Positions 35,330 through 43,149 are shown, counted from the stretch's first letter. The stretch: DNA of 64,000 nucleotides from CAZIJH01 sp964539655 (GCA_964539655.1 CAZIJH010000002.1:62001-126000), one strand, 5' to 3'. Notes: generated from the sequence alone by a model not told the origin. Program-made: numbers and translations.

Positions 35330-36312
35330 AGACCCTTTTTAATTTCCTCGGCGACTGCTTTTGCAAGCAGACATGGAACAGCATTTCCTATCTGCCTGTA
35401 CTGTTCCCTTTTGCTTCCGCAGAAAATAAAGTCATCCGGAAAACTCTGAACCCTCGCGGCTTCCAACGGAGTAAGCATCCTCATTTCATTCTCCGAGTAT
35501 TTGACAAGCGCGTCCGACCCGTCCTTCCAATACCTTGCGGATATCGTATACGAAGGTTTGTTTAAATCGAGTATCTGAAAACCGAACCCCCTTCCCATTT
35601 TTTCGTTCCTAGCCTTTCTTTTCTTAAATCCTTCTATCATTCTAGGCGTATGGAAGAATTTTTTGTCAACCTTGCTTTTTGGAAGCAGTATTTCTTTTAC
35701 AGGAACCCACGGTTCAATTTTTTGAAGGACGACGTTGGCCCTATACTTTTTGGAGTGTGTCGGCCTAGGATACGATATCGGTTTGTCCGTTCTTGTGCCT
35801 ATGAAAATAACCCTCTTTCTTGTTTCCGGAACACCGTAATCCGCGGAGTTGAGTTTCCTGTGTTCTATTTTATATCCGAGTTTTTTGAACTCGTTTTCGA
35901 TAATATCCCTTACAAGCTTGCCTTCAGAAAGCCTGCTCGTAAGAATGCCCGGAACGTTTTCGATTACAACCCATTTTGGCCTCAGGTCCTTTACAAATCT
36001 TAGAAATTCTATGAAAAGAGAGTTTCTTGGATCCTTCGGATCGCGCCTGCCAGCCATACTGAATCCCTGACACGGGGGGCCTCCGATAATAAGATCGACA
36101 TTGCTCCTTCCAGTGGACTTTAGAAAATCTTTTGCATCGATCTTTTTTATATCGCCGCATACAGCCACAGAATTCGGATGATTTGTCTTGAATGTGTCTA
36201 TGGAGTATTTGTCGAAATCTATTCCGCCGATTATCTCGAATCCCGCCATTTCGAACCCCTTGCTTAGGCCACCCGCACCGCAGAATAAATCCAACACTGT
36301 CGTTCTTTTCAT
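35305..36312 (-). CDS. dcm: DNA (cytosine-5-)-methyltransferase
   Basis: 335 residues from the ATG at 36310-36312; a second ATG three codons upstream is possible. Motif I is LDLFCGAGGLSKGF, the catalytic loop GGPPCQGFSMAGRRD, motif VI VVIENVPG, motif VIII RKRVIFIGTR and the C-terminal motif X QIGNAVP. All expected C5-MTase motifs are present in order, so it methylates cytosine at C5 in a specific site set by the target domain between VIII and X. It is divergent from the AbrB-like gene and convergent with the nuclease gene. Confidence 0.95.
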   Translation of the reverse strand: MKRTTVLDLFCGAGGLSKGFEMAGFEIIGGIDFDKYSIDTFKTNHPNSVAVCGDIKKIDAKDFLKSTGRSNVDLIIGGPPCQGFSMAGRRDPKDPRNSLFIEFLRFVKDLRPKWVVIENVPGILTSRLSEGKLVRDIIENEFKKLGYKIEHRKLNSADYGVPETRKRVIFIGTRTDKPISYPRPTHSKKYRANVVLQKIEPWVPVKEILLPKSKVDKKFFHTPRMIEGFKKRKARNEKMGRGFGFQILDLNKPSYTISARYWKDGSDALVKYSENEMRMLTPLEAARVQSFPDDFIFCGSKREQYRQIGNAVPCLLAKAVAEEIKKGLQNSSNTE

Positions 36313-36352
36313 ACTTATCACATAACGCTTTGATTTTATTTTAGCTTAACCC

Positions 36353-36421
36353 TACGTAGTTATCTACGTATAGATATTTTTATATTCGCTGGTATTTAAA
36401 TGTTACGTAGGTGGCAACGTA
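36353..36421. promoter_or_regulatory. Operator region with four phased TACGTA-type sites
   Basis: TACGTA occurs at 36353, 36365 and 36404, and AACGTA at 36416. Spacings are 12, 39 and 12 bases, so two identical pairs flank the TATA-like elements TTTTTATATT (36376-36386) and TATTTAAA (36393-36400). The latter sits about 25 bases before the GTG start of the AbrB-like gene. The pairs look like a two-dimer operator controlling both this gene and the divergent methyltransferase. Confidence 0.6.
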
Positions 36422-36577
36422 GTGATAAAAGTTAAACTTGTAAAACAGGGGTCGGGGGTTTACACAATAACAATCCCGAAAGCTATAGTGGAGGCACACA
36501 GCCTGTACGGATCGGATTTCAACTTGGAGATTTCAGGAACCAAAATCATCTTGACCAAAGGTTCGAATAAAAAATAA
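36422..36577 (+). CDS. AbrB/SpoVT-like DNA-binding protein
   Basis: 51 residues from a GTG start. It carries the swapped-hairpin signature: VKQGSGVYTITIPKAIVEAHSL, then GSDFNLEISGTKIILTKG. This is a minimal AbrB domain with no partner domain, similar to small antitoxin or regulator AbrB proteins. The phased TACGTA pairs directly upstream suggest autoregulation. No toxin gene overlaps it; the nearest downstream gene starts 208 bases later. Confidence 0.75.
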   Translation: MIKVKLVKQGSGVYTITIPKAIVEAHSLYGSDFNLEISGTKIILTKGSNKK

Positions 36578-36784
36578 ATTTATAGCAGAACTGGGCAGTA
36601 GTTCCGTATAGCTCTATAGAAAAGTATTTCTGATTCAAATTATACTAATTTCTTAGAAAGGGGTGACAAAACAAGCAATAGAAAAGTTGAGGGAATGTGC
36701 AGTCATATTCGAACCAACGAATCATGCACCACTTAGATAAAAATTTCTCTTGATACAATATAAACTTACTGTTCTTGAAGCATT

Positions 36785-37627
36785 ATGAAAAATATATTTC
36801 AAAAGCATTTGGTACCAGTAATCAAACTGGCAGAACCAAAAACTTACAGACCTTGGGATTGCATAGATAGTCCTTACATTGTAATTAGGTTGAGTGACTT
36901 TCTATCAGTGGACGGAACTAAATTCAATTTAAAATATTATGATGTGATTAACTGTGGTGGTCTGCACAATTTTTTGAGTTATCACGGCAGAATTTTACTA
37001 TCGTCTGTGATACCTGATAAGAAAATACTTGGTTTTACTGTAGAAATGTACATAGAATGTATCAATAACTTCCGACCAGATTTTTATATGACTCCTGATG
37101 GAGAAACATATGAAGGTCAACCTAAGATATCGCAAAAAGAAATCGATAGGATAATTAAGGACACTGAAAAGCTTGTAAAAAATTGTCCAGCAAGCACCCC
37201 CTTTGGTCTTGTGAAAGGTTCTACATTTTTTCAAATTGAAAATCATGTAAAAATCATGTTATCTTTTGGAATTACATTTTTCGCTCTACACACAGCAGAA
37301 TTCTTTAGAGATAATAAGATATTCCGTATTTCAAAATGTGTAGAATATGCTAAGATAATTAGAAAGTTTGTCCCATATTTAGCTGTTTACGGTATAGGGT
37401 CGAAGGAAAATATAAGAAAGTTTTTCTTCGTGGACGATTTCATAACTCAAAGTCATTACACGAAAGCATTCCGAAGAAAAGTTTTACAGCATGGTAAGTG
37501 GGTTGAATACAGAGGCGAAATAACGAGAGATGTAATCATGAATAATCTTAAGGGATTAGAATTGTTTCTAGAGAATCTAAAAAAAGAATATGGAGGTTTA
37601 ATTAATGGGTGGTGGCTCGAGAGGTAG
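36785..37627 (+). CDS. TGT-fold protein, DpdA-like (7-deazaguanine transglycosylase superfamily)
   Basis: 280 residues. By eye it aligns along the whole tRNA-guanine transglycosylase barrel: NCGGLHNF (56-63) at the DSGG site, PDFYMTPDGET (98-108) at the substrate-Asp site, FGLVKGS (140-146) at GIVQGS, FFALHT at the AIGG strand, and PYLAVYGIGSKE (197-208) plus VDDF (216-219) at the LMGVG/nucleophile region. The first Asp (DSGG) is Asn56, while Asp105 and Asp217/218 are kept. DpdA proteins with this fold insert 7-deazaguanine bases into DNA in phages, bacteria and some archaeal viruses. It leads an AT-rich four-gene operon with an Mrr nuclease; it overlaps the next gene by 23 bases. No zinc motif is seen. 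Confidence 0.55.
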   Translation: MKNIFQKHLVPVIKLAEPKTYRPWDCIDSPYIVIRLSDFLSVDGTKFNLKYYDVINCGGLHNFLSYHGRILLSSVIPDKKILGFTVEMYIECINNFRPDFYMTPDGETYEGQPKISQKEIDRIIKDTEKLVKNCPASTPFGLVKGSTFFQIENHVKIMLSFGITFFALHTAEFFRDNKIFRISKCVEYAKIIRKFVPYLAVYGIGSKENIRKFFFVDDFITQSHYTKAFRRKVLQHGKWVEYRGEITRDVIMNNLKGLELFLENLKKEYGGLINGWWLER

Positions 37628-38138
37628 CCGCATATCTTACGCGGCATCAAGAATAGACAACACTGGCAGACCTTTTAGTCAAACAAGAAATCTCAGAACA
37701 TATACGAGTGTGACATCTTCTGATGTTACTGATTTAATTTTACCAATTTTGGTCGAAGTTGGGAAGACTATATACCCGCCCGCCGCTCCCATTCTAGAAT
37801 TGGGTTATGCACTATATGTAAATAGAGATCGTATACAAATTATCTTCAAAGTTGTCAAAGAGTTTAGCGAAGGCGACACAGAAGGTGCCCTGACGGAAGT
37901 TGGTAAAGGTGTTGCAAGAGAAGTTATCAAAGGTAGTCTACAAACAATACAACAACCTCATGTATCTTCATTTGTCGAGAAATCATCAAAAACATTGAAT
38001 GAAAATGGCTTCCTAAATTCATCAAAGTATGAAGTTACATACAAAAGAGCCGCCAAAAGAACAGCAGAAGCTGCTCTAGATAAAGTAAATACAAAAGTGG
38101 CAGATAAAATTATTAAAGAGGGAGATAAAGATGAATGA
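37605..38138 (+). CDS. Unknown protein of the TGT-like/Mrr operon
   Basis: 177 residues, ATG preceded by GGAGG at nine bases. The first 35 residues are Gly/Ser/Arg-rich and probably unfolded. A hydrophobic stretch (DLILPILVEVGKTIYPPAAPILELGYALYV) could be one or two membrane or buried helices. The rest is helical and charged (GALTEVGKGVAREVIKG). It overlaps the TGT-like gene by 23 bases and the next gene by eight bases. No family is recognised. Its tight coupling suggests a subunit or adapter. Confidence 0.6.
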   Translation: MGGGSRGSRISYAASRIDNTGRPFSQTRNLRTYTSVTSSDVTDLILPILVEVGKTIYPPAAPILELGYALYVNRDRIQIIFKVVKEFSEGDTEGALTEVGKGVAREVIKGSLQTIQQPHVSSFVEKSSKTLNENGFLNSSKYEVTYKRAAKRTAEAALDKVNTKVADKIIKEGDKDE

Positions 38139-38424
38139 CGAAGATAAACAAATAGAAATAATAATGAACACTATAGTTAATTACATCTCATCAGAATTCG
38201 ATGCAAAAATTGATCAGAAAAAAATAGATTTTAAGAAAAAAATGGAACTTAAAAAGTTAGTCAAAGATAACTTGATAGAAACTTTAAAATCGATGAATAA
38301 AAAAGAATTACTTCCCTCAAGAAATATTACTACCAAAGAAGAATTTTCACAACATATTTTGAAATTGATGAATATAGTACGTCCACTGCTCATTATTAAA
38401 ATAAAGGCAGAGAGTAAAATATGA
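38131..38424 (+). CDS. Unknown small helical protein of the TGT-like/Mrr operon
   Basis: 97 residues, strongly charged and predicted helical, with an acidic start (MNDEDKQIEIIMN), a lysine-rich centre (IDQKKIDFKKKMELKK) and a hydrophobic tail (MNIVRPLLIIKI). It overlaps both neighbours (8 and 4 bases). It could be a partner of the Mrr-TPR protein. No homologue recognised. Confidence 0.55.
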   Translation: MNDEDKQIEIIMNTIVNYISSEFDAKIDQKKIDFKKKMELKKLVKDNLIETLKSMNKKELLPSRNITTKEEFSQHILKLMNIVRPLLIIKIKAESKI

Positions 38425-40157
38425 AAATAAGTTATTGGAATTCAAAAATAATATCTCTAACAGACGAGGAATTCGAAGAGTTGTGTTACGATTTGGTAAA
38501 ATCACTTAATTTTGTAAATGTTAAATGGGTGGGCAGAGGAGGAAGTGATAAAGGTAGAGATATAACTGCTGAAAAAATCGAAACTAAAGCTGGAGTAACC
38601 ACAATAAAAGAAATTTGGTTTTTCCAATGTAAAAAATATTCAAATGGTATACCAGAATCTAAAATTAGTTCAGCTATAGACTGGGCACATGCTGAGAAAT
38701 CCGATTATTTAGTTTTTATATCAAATAGTCATCTCACAACCCATACACAAGAATATATAAAAAAAAGGCAAGAACAAATTTCATGTAAAATTTTTGAATG
38801 GACAGATAAACAATTTTTTGATTTGCTATTTAGGTTTCCTCATTTGGTAAAAGCATATTTTCCTGACGAGAAATTACCCAAATTAGAAAAAAATAATATA
38901 CCCAATAGTATATTCGAAATCATCTTAAATGTACCACAAGATCTTAAATCTGAATTAGAACAAAAATTCTTTGAGATTAAAGACTTAGAAAATAATGTAA
39001 AGATGAAAAAATTATTTGAAATAATTAAAGTCAAAATATTAGATTCTCAGAATTTTGATTTGAATGTTAAAGCTTTAATTTTACAAAATTTCTCTGTAAT
39101 ATCTTACAGATTAGGTAATACAGAAGACGCTATAAAATTCATTGAAGAAGCTTTAAAAATTACTCCTAAAAACATTGTAGTCATGTTTGACAAAGCAGTT
39201 TATTTGACATCAATGAAACGATATGAAGAATCTTTGGAAATTTATGATAAAATTTTAGAATTGGATCCATCCAATAAAATTGCCTTGAATGATAAAGGTT
39301 ATGCTTTTGCTCAATTGAAAAGATACATTGGTGCTATACACTGTTTTGACAAAGCAGTTGCGATAGATCCGACGTTTATTATTGCTAGAGATAACAAAGG
39401 AGTGACTTTAGTACAACAAGATAAACATTTAGAAGCCATGAGAATTTATGATGATACATTAGCGCATTTTCCTAACTCAAAAACAACTTTGAACAAAAAA
39501 GGAAATTTATTGTTGGAACAGAAGAACTTCAAAGTTGCATACGACTGCTTTGAAAGGGCTTTGCAAATTGATTCTACTTTTCTAGACGCGTTAAATAATC
39601 TAGGTGTGGTGATCCAAAATATGGATAATTATGTCAAAAATGAAGAAGAATATAATGGGTGGAACTTACTTGCATTAAAAAAGTTCGAAAATATATTATC
39701 TTTGGATGAAAACTATAGCAGAGCTTATACAAATCGTATTGCATGTTTACTTAATTTGAATAAAATTGAAGATGCATCAAAAATAATAGAAGAAACATTG
39801 GCAATATTTCCTGTGAATTTTTTGGTATTCGGGGAAAAAGCTCGTCTGTTTGGAATGTTAGGTAAATACAACGAAGCTTTGGGATTCGTAAAGAAGGCAT
39901 TGAATTTGGAGCCGAAATCCAAAGAATTACTTTTAACAAAATGCTGGCTTCTAATAAAGCAAGGCAAAGAGAAAAAATCTTTAAAACTAGTGGATGAAAT
40001 TATTAATATATTTCCGAAAAGTTTTGAAGCATGGCGACTAAAAGGAGATGCATTAAAGTTATTAGGTAAATTAGAAAAGTCGAAAAAATGTTACGCCAAA
40101 GCGCAAGAATTAATTACTCCGAAAAGTTTGCTTAATCTCTCAGAGTTGCTTTCTTAG
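38421..40157 (+). CDS. Mrr-type restriction endonuclease fused to TPR repeats
   Basis: 578 residues. The N-terminal ~150 residues are an Mrr_cat domain: helix LTDEEFEELCYDLVKSL, VGRGGSDKGRDI with catalytic Asp47, then IWFFQCKKY with the Q-x-K of Mrr nucleases (Gln69, Lys71). From about residue 200 to 560 lie about nine to ten TPR-like units (AVYLTSMKRYEESLEIYDKIL, KGYAFAQLKRYIGAIHCFDKA). Mrr domains cut modified DNA; TPRs mediate protein contacts. It closes the operon, overlapping the previous gene by four bases. An effector role with a TPR-mediated sensor is the simplest reading. Confidence 0.8.
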   Translation: MKISYWNSKIISLTDEEFEELCYDLVKSLNFVNVKWVGRGGSDKGRDITAEKIETKAGVTTIKEIWFFQCKKYSNGIPESKISSAIDWAHAEKSDYLVFISNSHLTTHTQEYIKKRQEQISCKIFEWTDKQFFDLLFRFPHLVKAYFPDEKLPKLEKNNIPNSIFEIILNVPQDLKSELEQKFFEIKDLENNVKMKKLFEIIKVKILDSQNFDLNVKALILQNFSVISYRLGNTEDAIKFIEEALKITPKNIVVMFDKAVYLTSMKRYEESLEIYDKILELDPSNKIALNDKGYAFAQLKRYIGAIHCFDKAVAIDPTFIIARDNKGVTLVQQDKHLEAMRIYDDTLAHFPNSKTTLNKKGNLLLEQKNFKVAYDCFERALQIDSTFLDALNNLGVVIQNMDNYVKNEEEYNGWNLLALKKFENILSLDENYSRAYTNRIACLLNLNKIEDASKIIEETLAIFPVNFLVFGEKARLFGMLGKYNEALGFVKKALNLEPKSKELLLTKCWLLIKQGKEKKSLKLVDEIINIFPKSFEAWRLKGDALKLLGKLEKSKKCYAKAQELITPKSLLNLSELLS

Positions 40158-40226
40158 TACATATGAATTGTCTAGTTATGTAAGAGTGTTGATTCATTTT
40201 TATTCCTTTAAAATAGATTCTGTTAT

Positions 40227-40622
40227 ATGAAACACCTCTTAAGAAGATCTCGAAAATTGTGCATGAAAATTCTTAAGAAGAAATTTAAACCAATTAAAAA
40301 TATAACCTTTCCAAAATCTCAAGGAGTTTACATTGTTAAAGAAAAAAACAGGAAATTTTTTGGCGGAAAAATATTCTATGTAGGAAAATCGTATAATTTA
40401 TACAGAAGAATAATGAACGGACATATTGGGCATGGTAGTATACTGACAATTAAATTGAAAAAATATATGCCACGTAAAAAAATCAAAGATTATTTACTAA
40501 ATAGATGTTTGTGGACTTTTGAAGAAATAGAAAAATTTGACATTAATTCTTTAGTAGAAATTTTATTGATTGCATATTTAAGACAGAAAGGAATCAGCCA
40601 TTTGCTAAATCAATCTCGATAA
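40227..40622 (+). CDS. GIY-YIG domain protein
   Basis: 131 residues. The GIY-YIG motifs are GVYIV (about residues 33-37) and FYVGKSYNLYRRI (about 51-63); Arg and Glu positions of the core follow (RIMNGHIG, later VEILLIAYL). It starts basic and could bind nucleic acid. The gene is AT-rich like the preceding operon, on the same strand after 70 bases. It may be a stand-alone nuclease of a mobile or defence element. Members of this fold include homing, UvrC and restriction enzymes; the subfamily is not clear. Confidence 0.7.
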   Translation: MKHLLRRSRKLCMKILKKKFKPIKNITFPKSQGVYIVKEKNRKFFGGKIFYVGKSYNLYRRIMNGHIGHGSILTIKLKKYMPRKKIKDYLLNRCLWTFEEIEKFDINSLVEILLIAYLRQKGISHLLNQSR

Positions 40623-40638
40623 AAAATCAATAAATTAA

Positions 40639-41424
40639 TTACGAATTTTTTTTGTTAGAATACAGTTGCTCCAAAATTCTCATCGTTTCCATCTGTAGCC
40701 AGTCAACTTTTTCTGGCGGACACCATGTCATAGGAGTCTGCGAGCGTGCAATTGTTATTACATCTGGCCTGTTCACGCCATTGAGGAGGTTGCGCACATT
40801 TTCCATTCTTGAAATACAGTCGGACGGGCCGTCTTCCCCGATCCTGTCGTTTCCGGATGCGAACGCGTCAAGGTCGATGTCGAGTATGAGCGAACGCGGA
40901 GAACCGTTTATCTCGCCGCACATCTCTTTCATGCCGATAATGTCCGGGCTTGGAACAGAATGTTTGCCGGTCGTCGTTTCCCACAAAATGTTGTATCTCT
41001 CGTCAAAACGTGTTTTCGGGACGTTTTTGATTTCTCCGTTGGCTATCCTGCCATACGCGCAGATGTATTTGTTCCTCGGATCGTAATGGTAGATCGGGCC
41101 AGCTATTCCGTCGGTGACTGCGACAGAGATGAAATCTCCTATGTTTATGTCTCTGACAATGTTTTTCCTGTAAAATTCTCCGCGCATTTTGTCCAAGTCG
41201 CATTTCTTTGCTATTTGGCTGGGAACCAGCGCGCCGCACGCCATATCGCTGTGATTGTCTATATGCAAGACCGCCGCCGGACTGCCTTTTACCCTGTACC
41301 ACGCATCAAGCACATCGTCGTGCGGATCAACTATGCAGCAGTCGATGCCCGCGATCGAAATGTTCTCGGGATATGTGTACGTTCCTTTTTCTTTGCTCAA
41401 CAGTTTTGTGTCTGCCTTCAGCAT
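40639..41424 (-). CDS. UPF0489/arginase-fold protein
   Basis: 261 residues. Metal ligands of the ureohydrolase fold are visible as LHIDNHSDM and LILDIDLDAF; the layout matches UPF0489 (C5orf22-like) proteins. Within this group some bacterial members are peptide arginases that turn arginine into ornithine in peptides; others have no known function. No peptide precursor gene is visible here. It returns to chromosomal GC content and is divergent from the MNT-HEPN operon. Confidence 0.7.
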   Translation of the reverse strand: MLKADTKLLSKEKGTYTYPENISIAGIDCCIVDPHDDVLDAWYRVKGSPAAVLHIDNHSDMACGALVPSQIAKKCDLDKMRGEFYRKNIVRDINIGDFISVAVTDGIAGPIYHYDPRNKYICAYGRIANGEIKNVPKTRFDERYNILWETTTGKHSVPSPDIIGMKEMCGEINGSPRSLILDIDLDAFASGNDRIGEDGPSDCISRMENVRNLLNGVNRPDVITIARSQTPMTWCPPEKVDWLQMETMRILEQLYSNKKNS

Positions 41425-41485
41425 GAGAATTAGCTATGTGGCTGAACGATTTAAATGCCGCTAATATGGCCACTCTAAAAAATAA

Positions 41486-41558
41486 AGTTTAAATAGTTCT
41501 AGTTTAGAACGTATGTTATATGATAGAACCGCACGGTAATGAAAACGAACATACGTTC
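41486..41558. promoter_or_regulatory. Promoter and inverted repeats of the MNT-HEPN operon
   Basis: The TATA-like GTTTAAATA lies about 30 bases before the ATG at 41520. GTTCTA and TAGAAC form a perfect inverted repeat (41496-41510, spacer GTT). A second inverted pair, GAACGTATGTT (41507-41517) and AACATACGTTC (41548-41558), straddles the start codon. Together these suggest autoregulation by the HTH domain of the first protein. Confidence 0.5.
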
Positions 41559-42110
41559 TATATACAAACCGCTCTCCAGAAAGTGCAGGAGGTCTTCTAT
41601 AAATTTCCTGAAAGGGAGTTCAGCCTGAGCGACCTCGCAGAGGAGGCGGGCGTGGCGAAGGCGAATCTGGGGCGCATCATCGTCATTCTTGAGAAATACG
41701 GATTCGTCAAGCTCGAGAAACTCACGAAAATTTGGCGCATCAAAGCGAACCAGTCAAGCTGGTTCTTTGTTAAGAACAAAATAATTTACAATCTGAATTT
41801 GATTTATCAAAGCGGAATAACAGAAATTCTCAACGAAATATACAGCCGTCCAAAATCGATAACACTCTTTGGGAGTTTCAGGAAAGGCGAGGACATTTCT
41901 ACATCCGACATAGACGTAGCCGTGGAGAGCGACGAATTCAAGGAATACAAGATATTGTCCGGGCTGAAGGAGCTCGAATCGATCGGGAAGACGATCGGCG
42001 GACGCAAGATCCAGATACACGAGTTCAGCAGGAAAACAGTCGACAAGAACCTGTTCAACAACATCGCGAACGGTATCGTGCTCATAGGATTTCTGGAAGT
42101 GAACCCGTGA
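41520..42110 (+). CDS. HTH-MNT nucleotidyltransferase (MntA-like antitoxin)
   Basis: 196 residues. The N-terminal winged helix is FSLSDLAEEAGVAKANLGRIIVILEKYGFVKL. The nucleotidyltransferase core is TLFGSFRKGEDISTSDIDV, the GSxRxG...SDxD motif of the MNT family. In MntA/HepT pairs this enzyme AMPylates the HEPN toxin to block it. The fused HTH is an unusual but known combination and would allow direct repression. It overlaps the HEPN gene by four bases. Confidence 0.8.
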   Translation: MIEPHGNENEHTFYIQTALQKVQEVFYKFPEREFSLSDLAEEAGVAKANLGRIIVILEKYGFVKLEKLTKIWRIKANQSSWFFVKNKIIYNLNLIYQSGITEILNEIYSRPKSITLFGSFRKGEDISTSDIDVAVESDEFKEYKILSGLKELESIGKTIGGRKIQIHEFSRKTVDKNLFNNIANGIVLIGFLEVNP

Positions 42111-42547
42111 GAAAAGAATTTCTCGGCATGCTCGTCAGGGACGGAAGGATCAGAATAAGGAGCGTGGACAACGAAAGGATAAAATCGTTGCTCAGCTCCG
42201 CCGCGATGAATACGAAAGTTGTCCTGTCGATGAAAGTCACCGAAGAAAATGCCACGGTCATATTCAGGGAAGTGTACGAATCCGTACGGCAGTTGGGGGA
42301 CGCAAGATGGTGGTCTCTGGGATACGAACCCTGGGGTTCTGGAGGGCACGAAGTGTGTCTGGAAATTTTGAAGGACATGGAAGTCGAACAGAAAACAAAA
42401 CTTAATTTTTTGGACAGGTTCAGGCAGATAAGGAACGAGGCGAATTACCGCGGATACAAAATATCTGTCGCCCAGGCCACGGAAATTGCAAATTTCTGGA
42501 ACGAAGTGGGGAAAGAGATACTTGGATTGCTTAAGAAAAATCTTTGA
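42107..42547 (+). CDS. HEPN domain protein (HepT-like toxin)
   Basis: 146 residues from a GTG start inside the MNT stop. The four-helix HEPN pattern ends with FRQIRNEANYRGYKIS. This is the R-N-x4-H site region but with Tyr where the catalytic His stands in HepT, as in RNxANY-type HEPN proteins. Pairing with the MNT gene supports a toxin-antitoxin system. RNase activity is uncertain because of the missing His. Confidence 0.72.
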   Translation: MRKEFLGMLVRDGRIRIRSVDNERIKSLLSSAAMNTKVVLSMKVTEENATVIFREVYESVRQLGDARWWSLGYEPWGSGGHEVCLEILKDMEVEQKTKLNFLDRFRQIRNEANYRGYKISVAQATEIANFWNEVGKEILGLLKKNL

Positions 42548-42559
42548 CAAATGAAAATT

Positions 42560-42817
42560 TTACTTCCCTATCAATTTCTTCAATTTAGAAATATATTCTG
42601 CCTTTTCTTCCTCGGGCAGCAGGGAAATCAGCTTTAGATAAATATCAACGTAATTCTCTGCGCGCTGAAGAACATAATCCAGTCCTTCTTTCACATTTTC
42701 GGTTTTGAATTTGGAAGGATCAGTAGTGTTTGCTGGACCCAATAGTCGAGTTTTAGATCTGCCGGCTGACAGGTACAGATAAGAATTGCCGTGTATCTTC
42801 TTGGTGCTTAGACTCAT
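42560..42817 (-). CDS. Small hypothetical protein (paralogue of the upstream gene)
   Basis: 85 residues. The N-terminal half has a beta-hairpin pattern (NSYLYLSAGRSKTRLLGPAN), and the C-terminal half is helical (EGLDYVLQRAENYVDIYLKLI). The same order occurs in the 42826 protein, and both start MSL. The two genes are eight bases apart on the minus strand. The hairpin followed by a GP turn resembles arm-type DNA-binding segments of integrases, but no catalytic domain is present. Function unknown. Confidence 0.55.
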   Translation of the reverse strand: MSLSTKKIHGNSYLYLSAGRSKTRLLGPANTTDPSKFKTENVKEGLDYVLQRAENYVDIYLKLISLLPEEEKAEYISKLKKLIGK

Positions 42818-42825
42818 GTTTTGTT

Positions 42826-43074
42826 TCAGCTTCCTTTCTTAATCAGAAAATATACCTCTTCCACATCTTTCGGCGGAAGGAGAGCAAACAATTGGTCTTC
42901 GACATCATTGTAATGTTTGACGGCGTCATGTTTCAATTTCTCCATGTACTCTAATGCCTCTATGATTTTCTGCCGATTTTCTTTTCCCACCGGCCCTAGG
43001 TATATTTGGGCAGTTCCACCCTTCTTGAAGTATCTGTAATCCGTGTTGCCTTTGCGCCGTTTGAACAAACTCAT
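42826..43074 (-). CDS. Small hypothetical protein (paralogue of the downstream gene)
   Basis: 82 residues. Basic N-terminus (MSLFKRRKG), a hairpin YRYFKKGGTAQIYLGPVGKE, and a C-terminal helix (LEYMEKLKHDAVKHYNDVEDQL). It resembles the neighbouring 42560 protein in order and length. Possibly a small DNA-binding protein. No family recognised. Confidence 0.55.
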   Translation of the reverse strand: MSLFKRRKGNTDYRYFKKGGTAQIYLGPVGKENRQKIIEALEYMEKLKHDAVKHYNDVEDQLFALLPPKDVEEVYFLIKKGS

Positions 43075-43149
43075 GAAATTCAGATTACCAGCAAAGAATT
43101 TAAACTTGAACTGATTTCTTGCTCAATAAGGAGAATTAGTTGATGTAAA

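Noticed and set aside
36663..36740. A 25-codon GTG frame in the gap before the TGT-like gene, preceded by AAGGGG
   Set aside because: Too short, no recognisable motif, and no sign of conservation can be seen from one sequence. It may be a decayed gene end.
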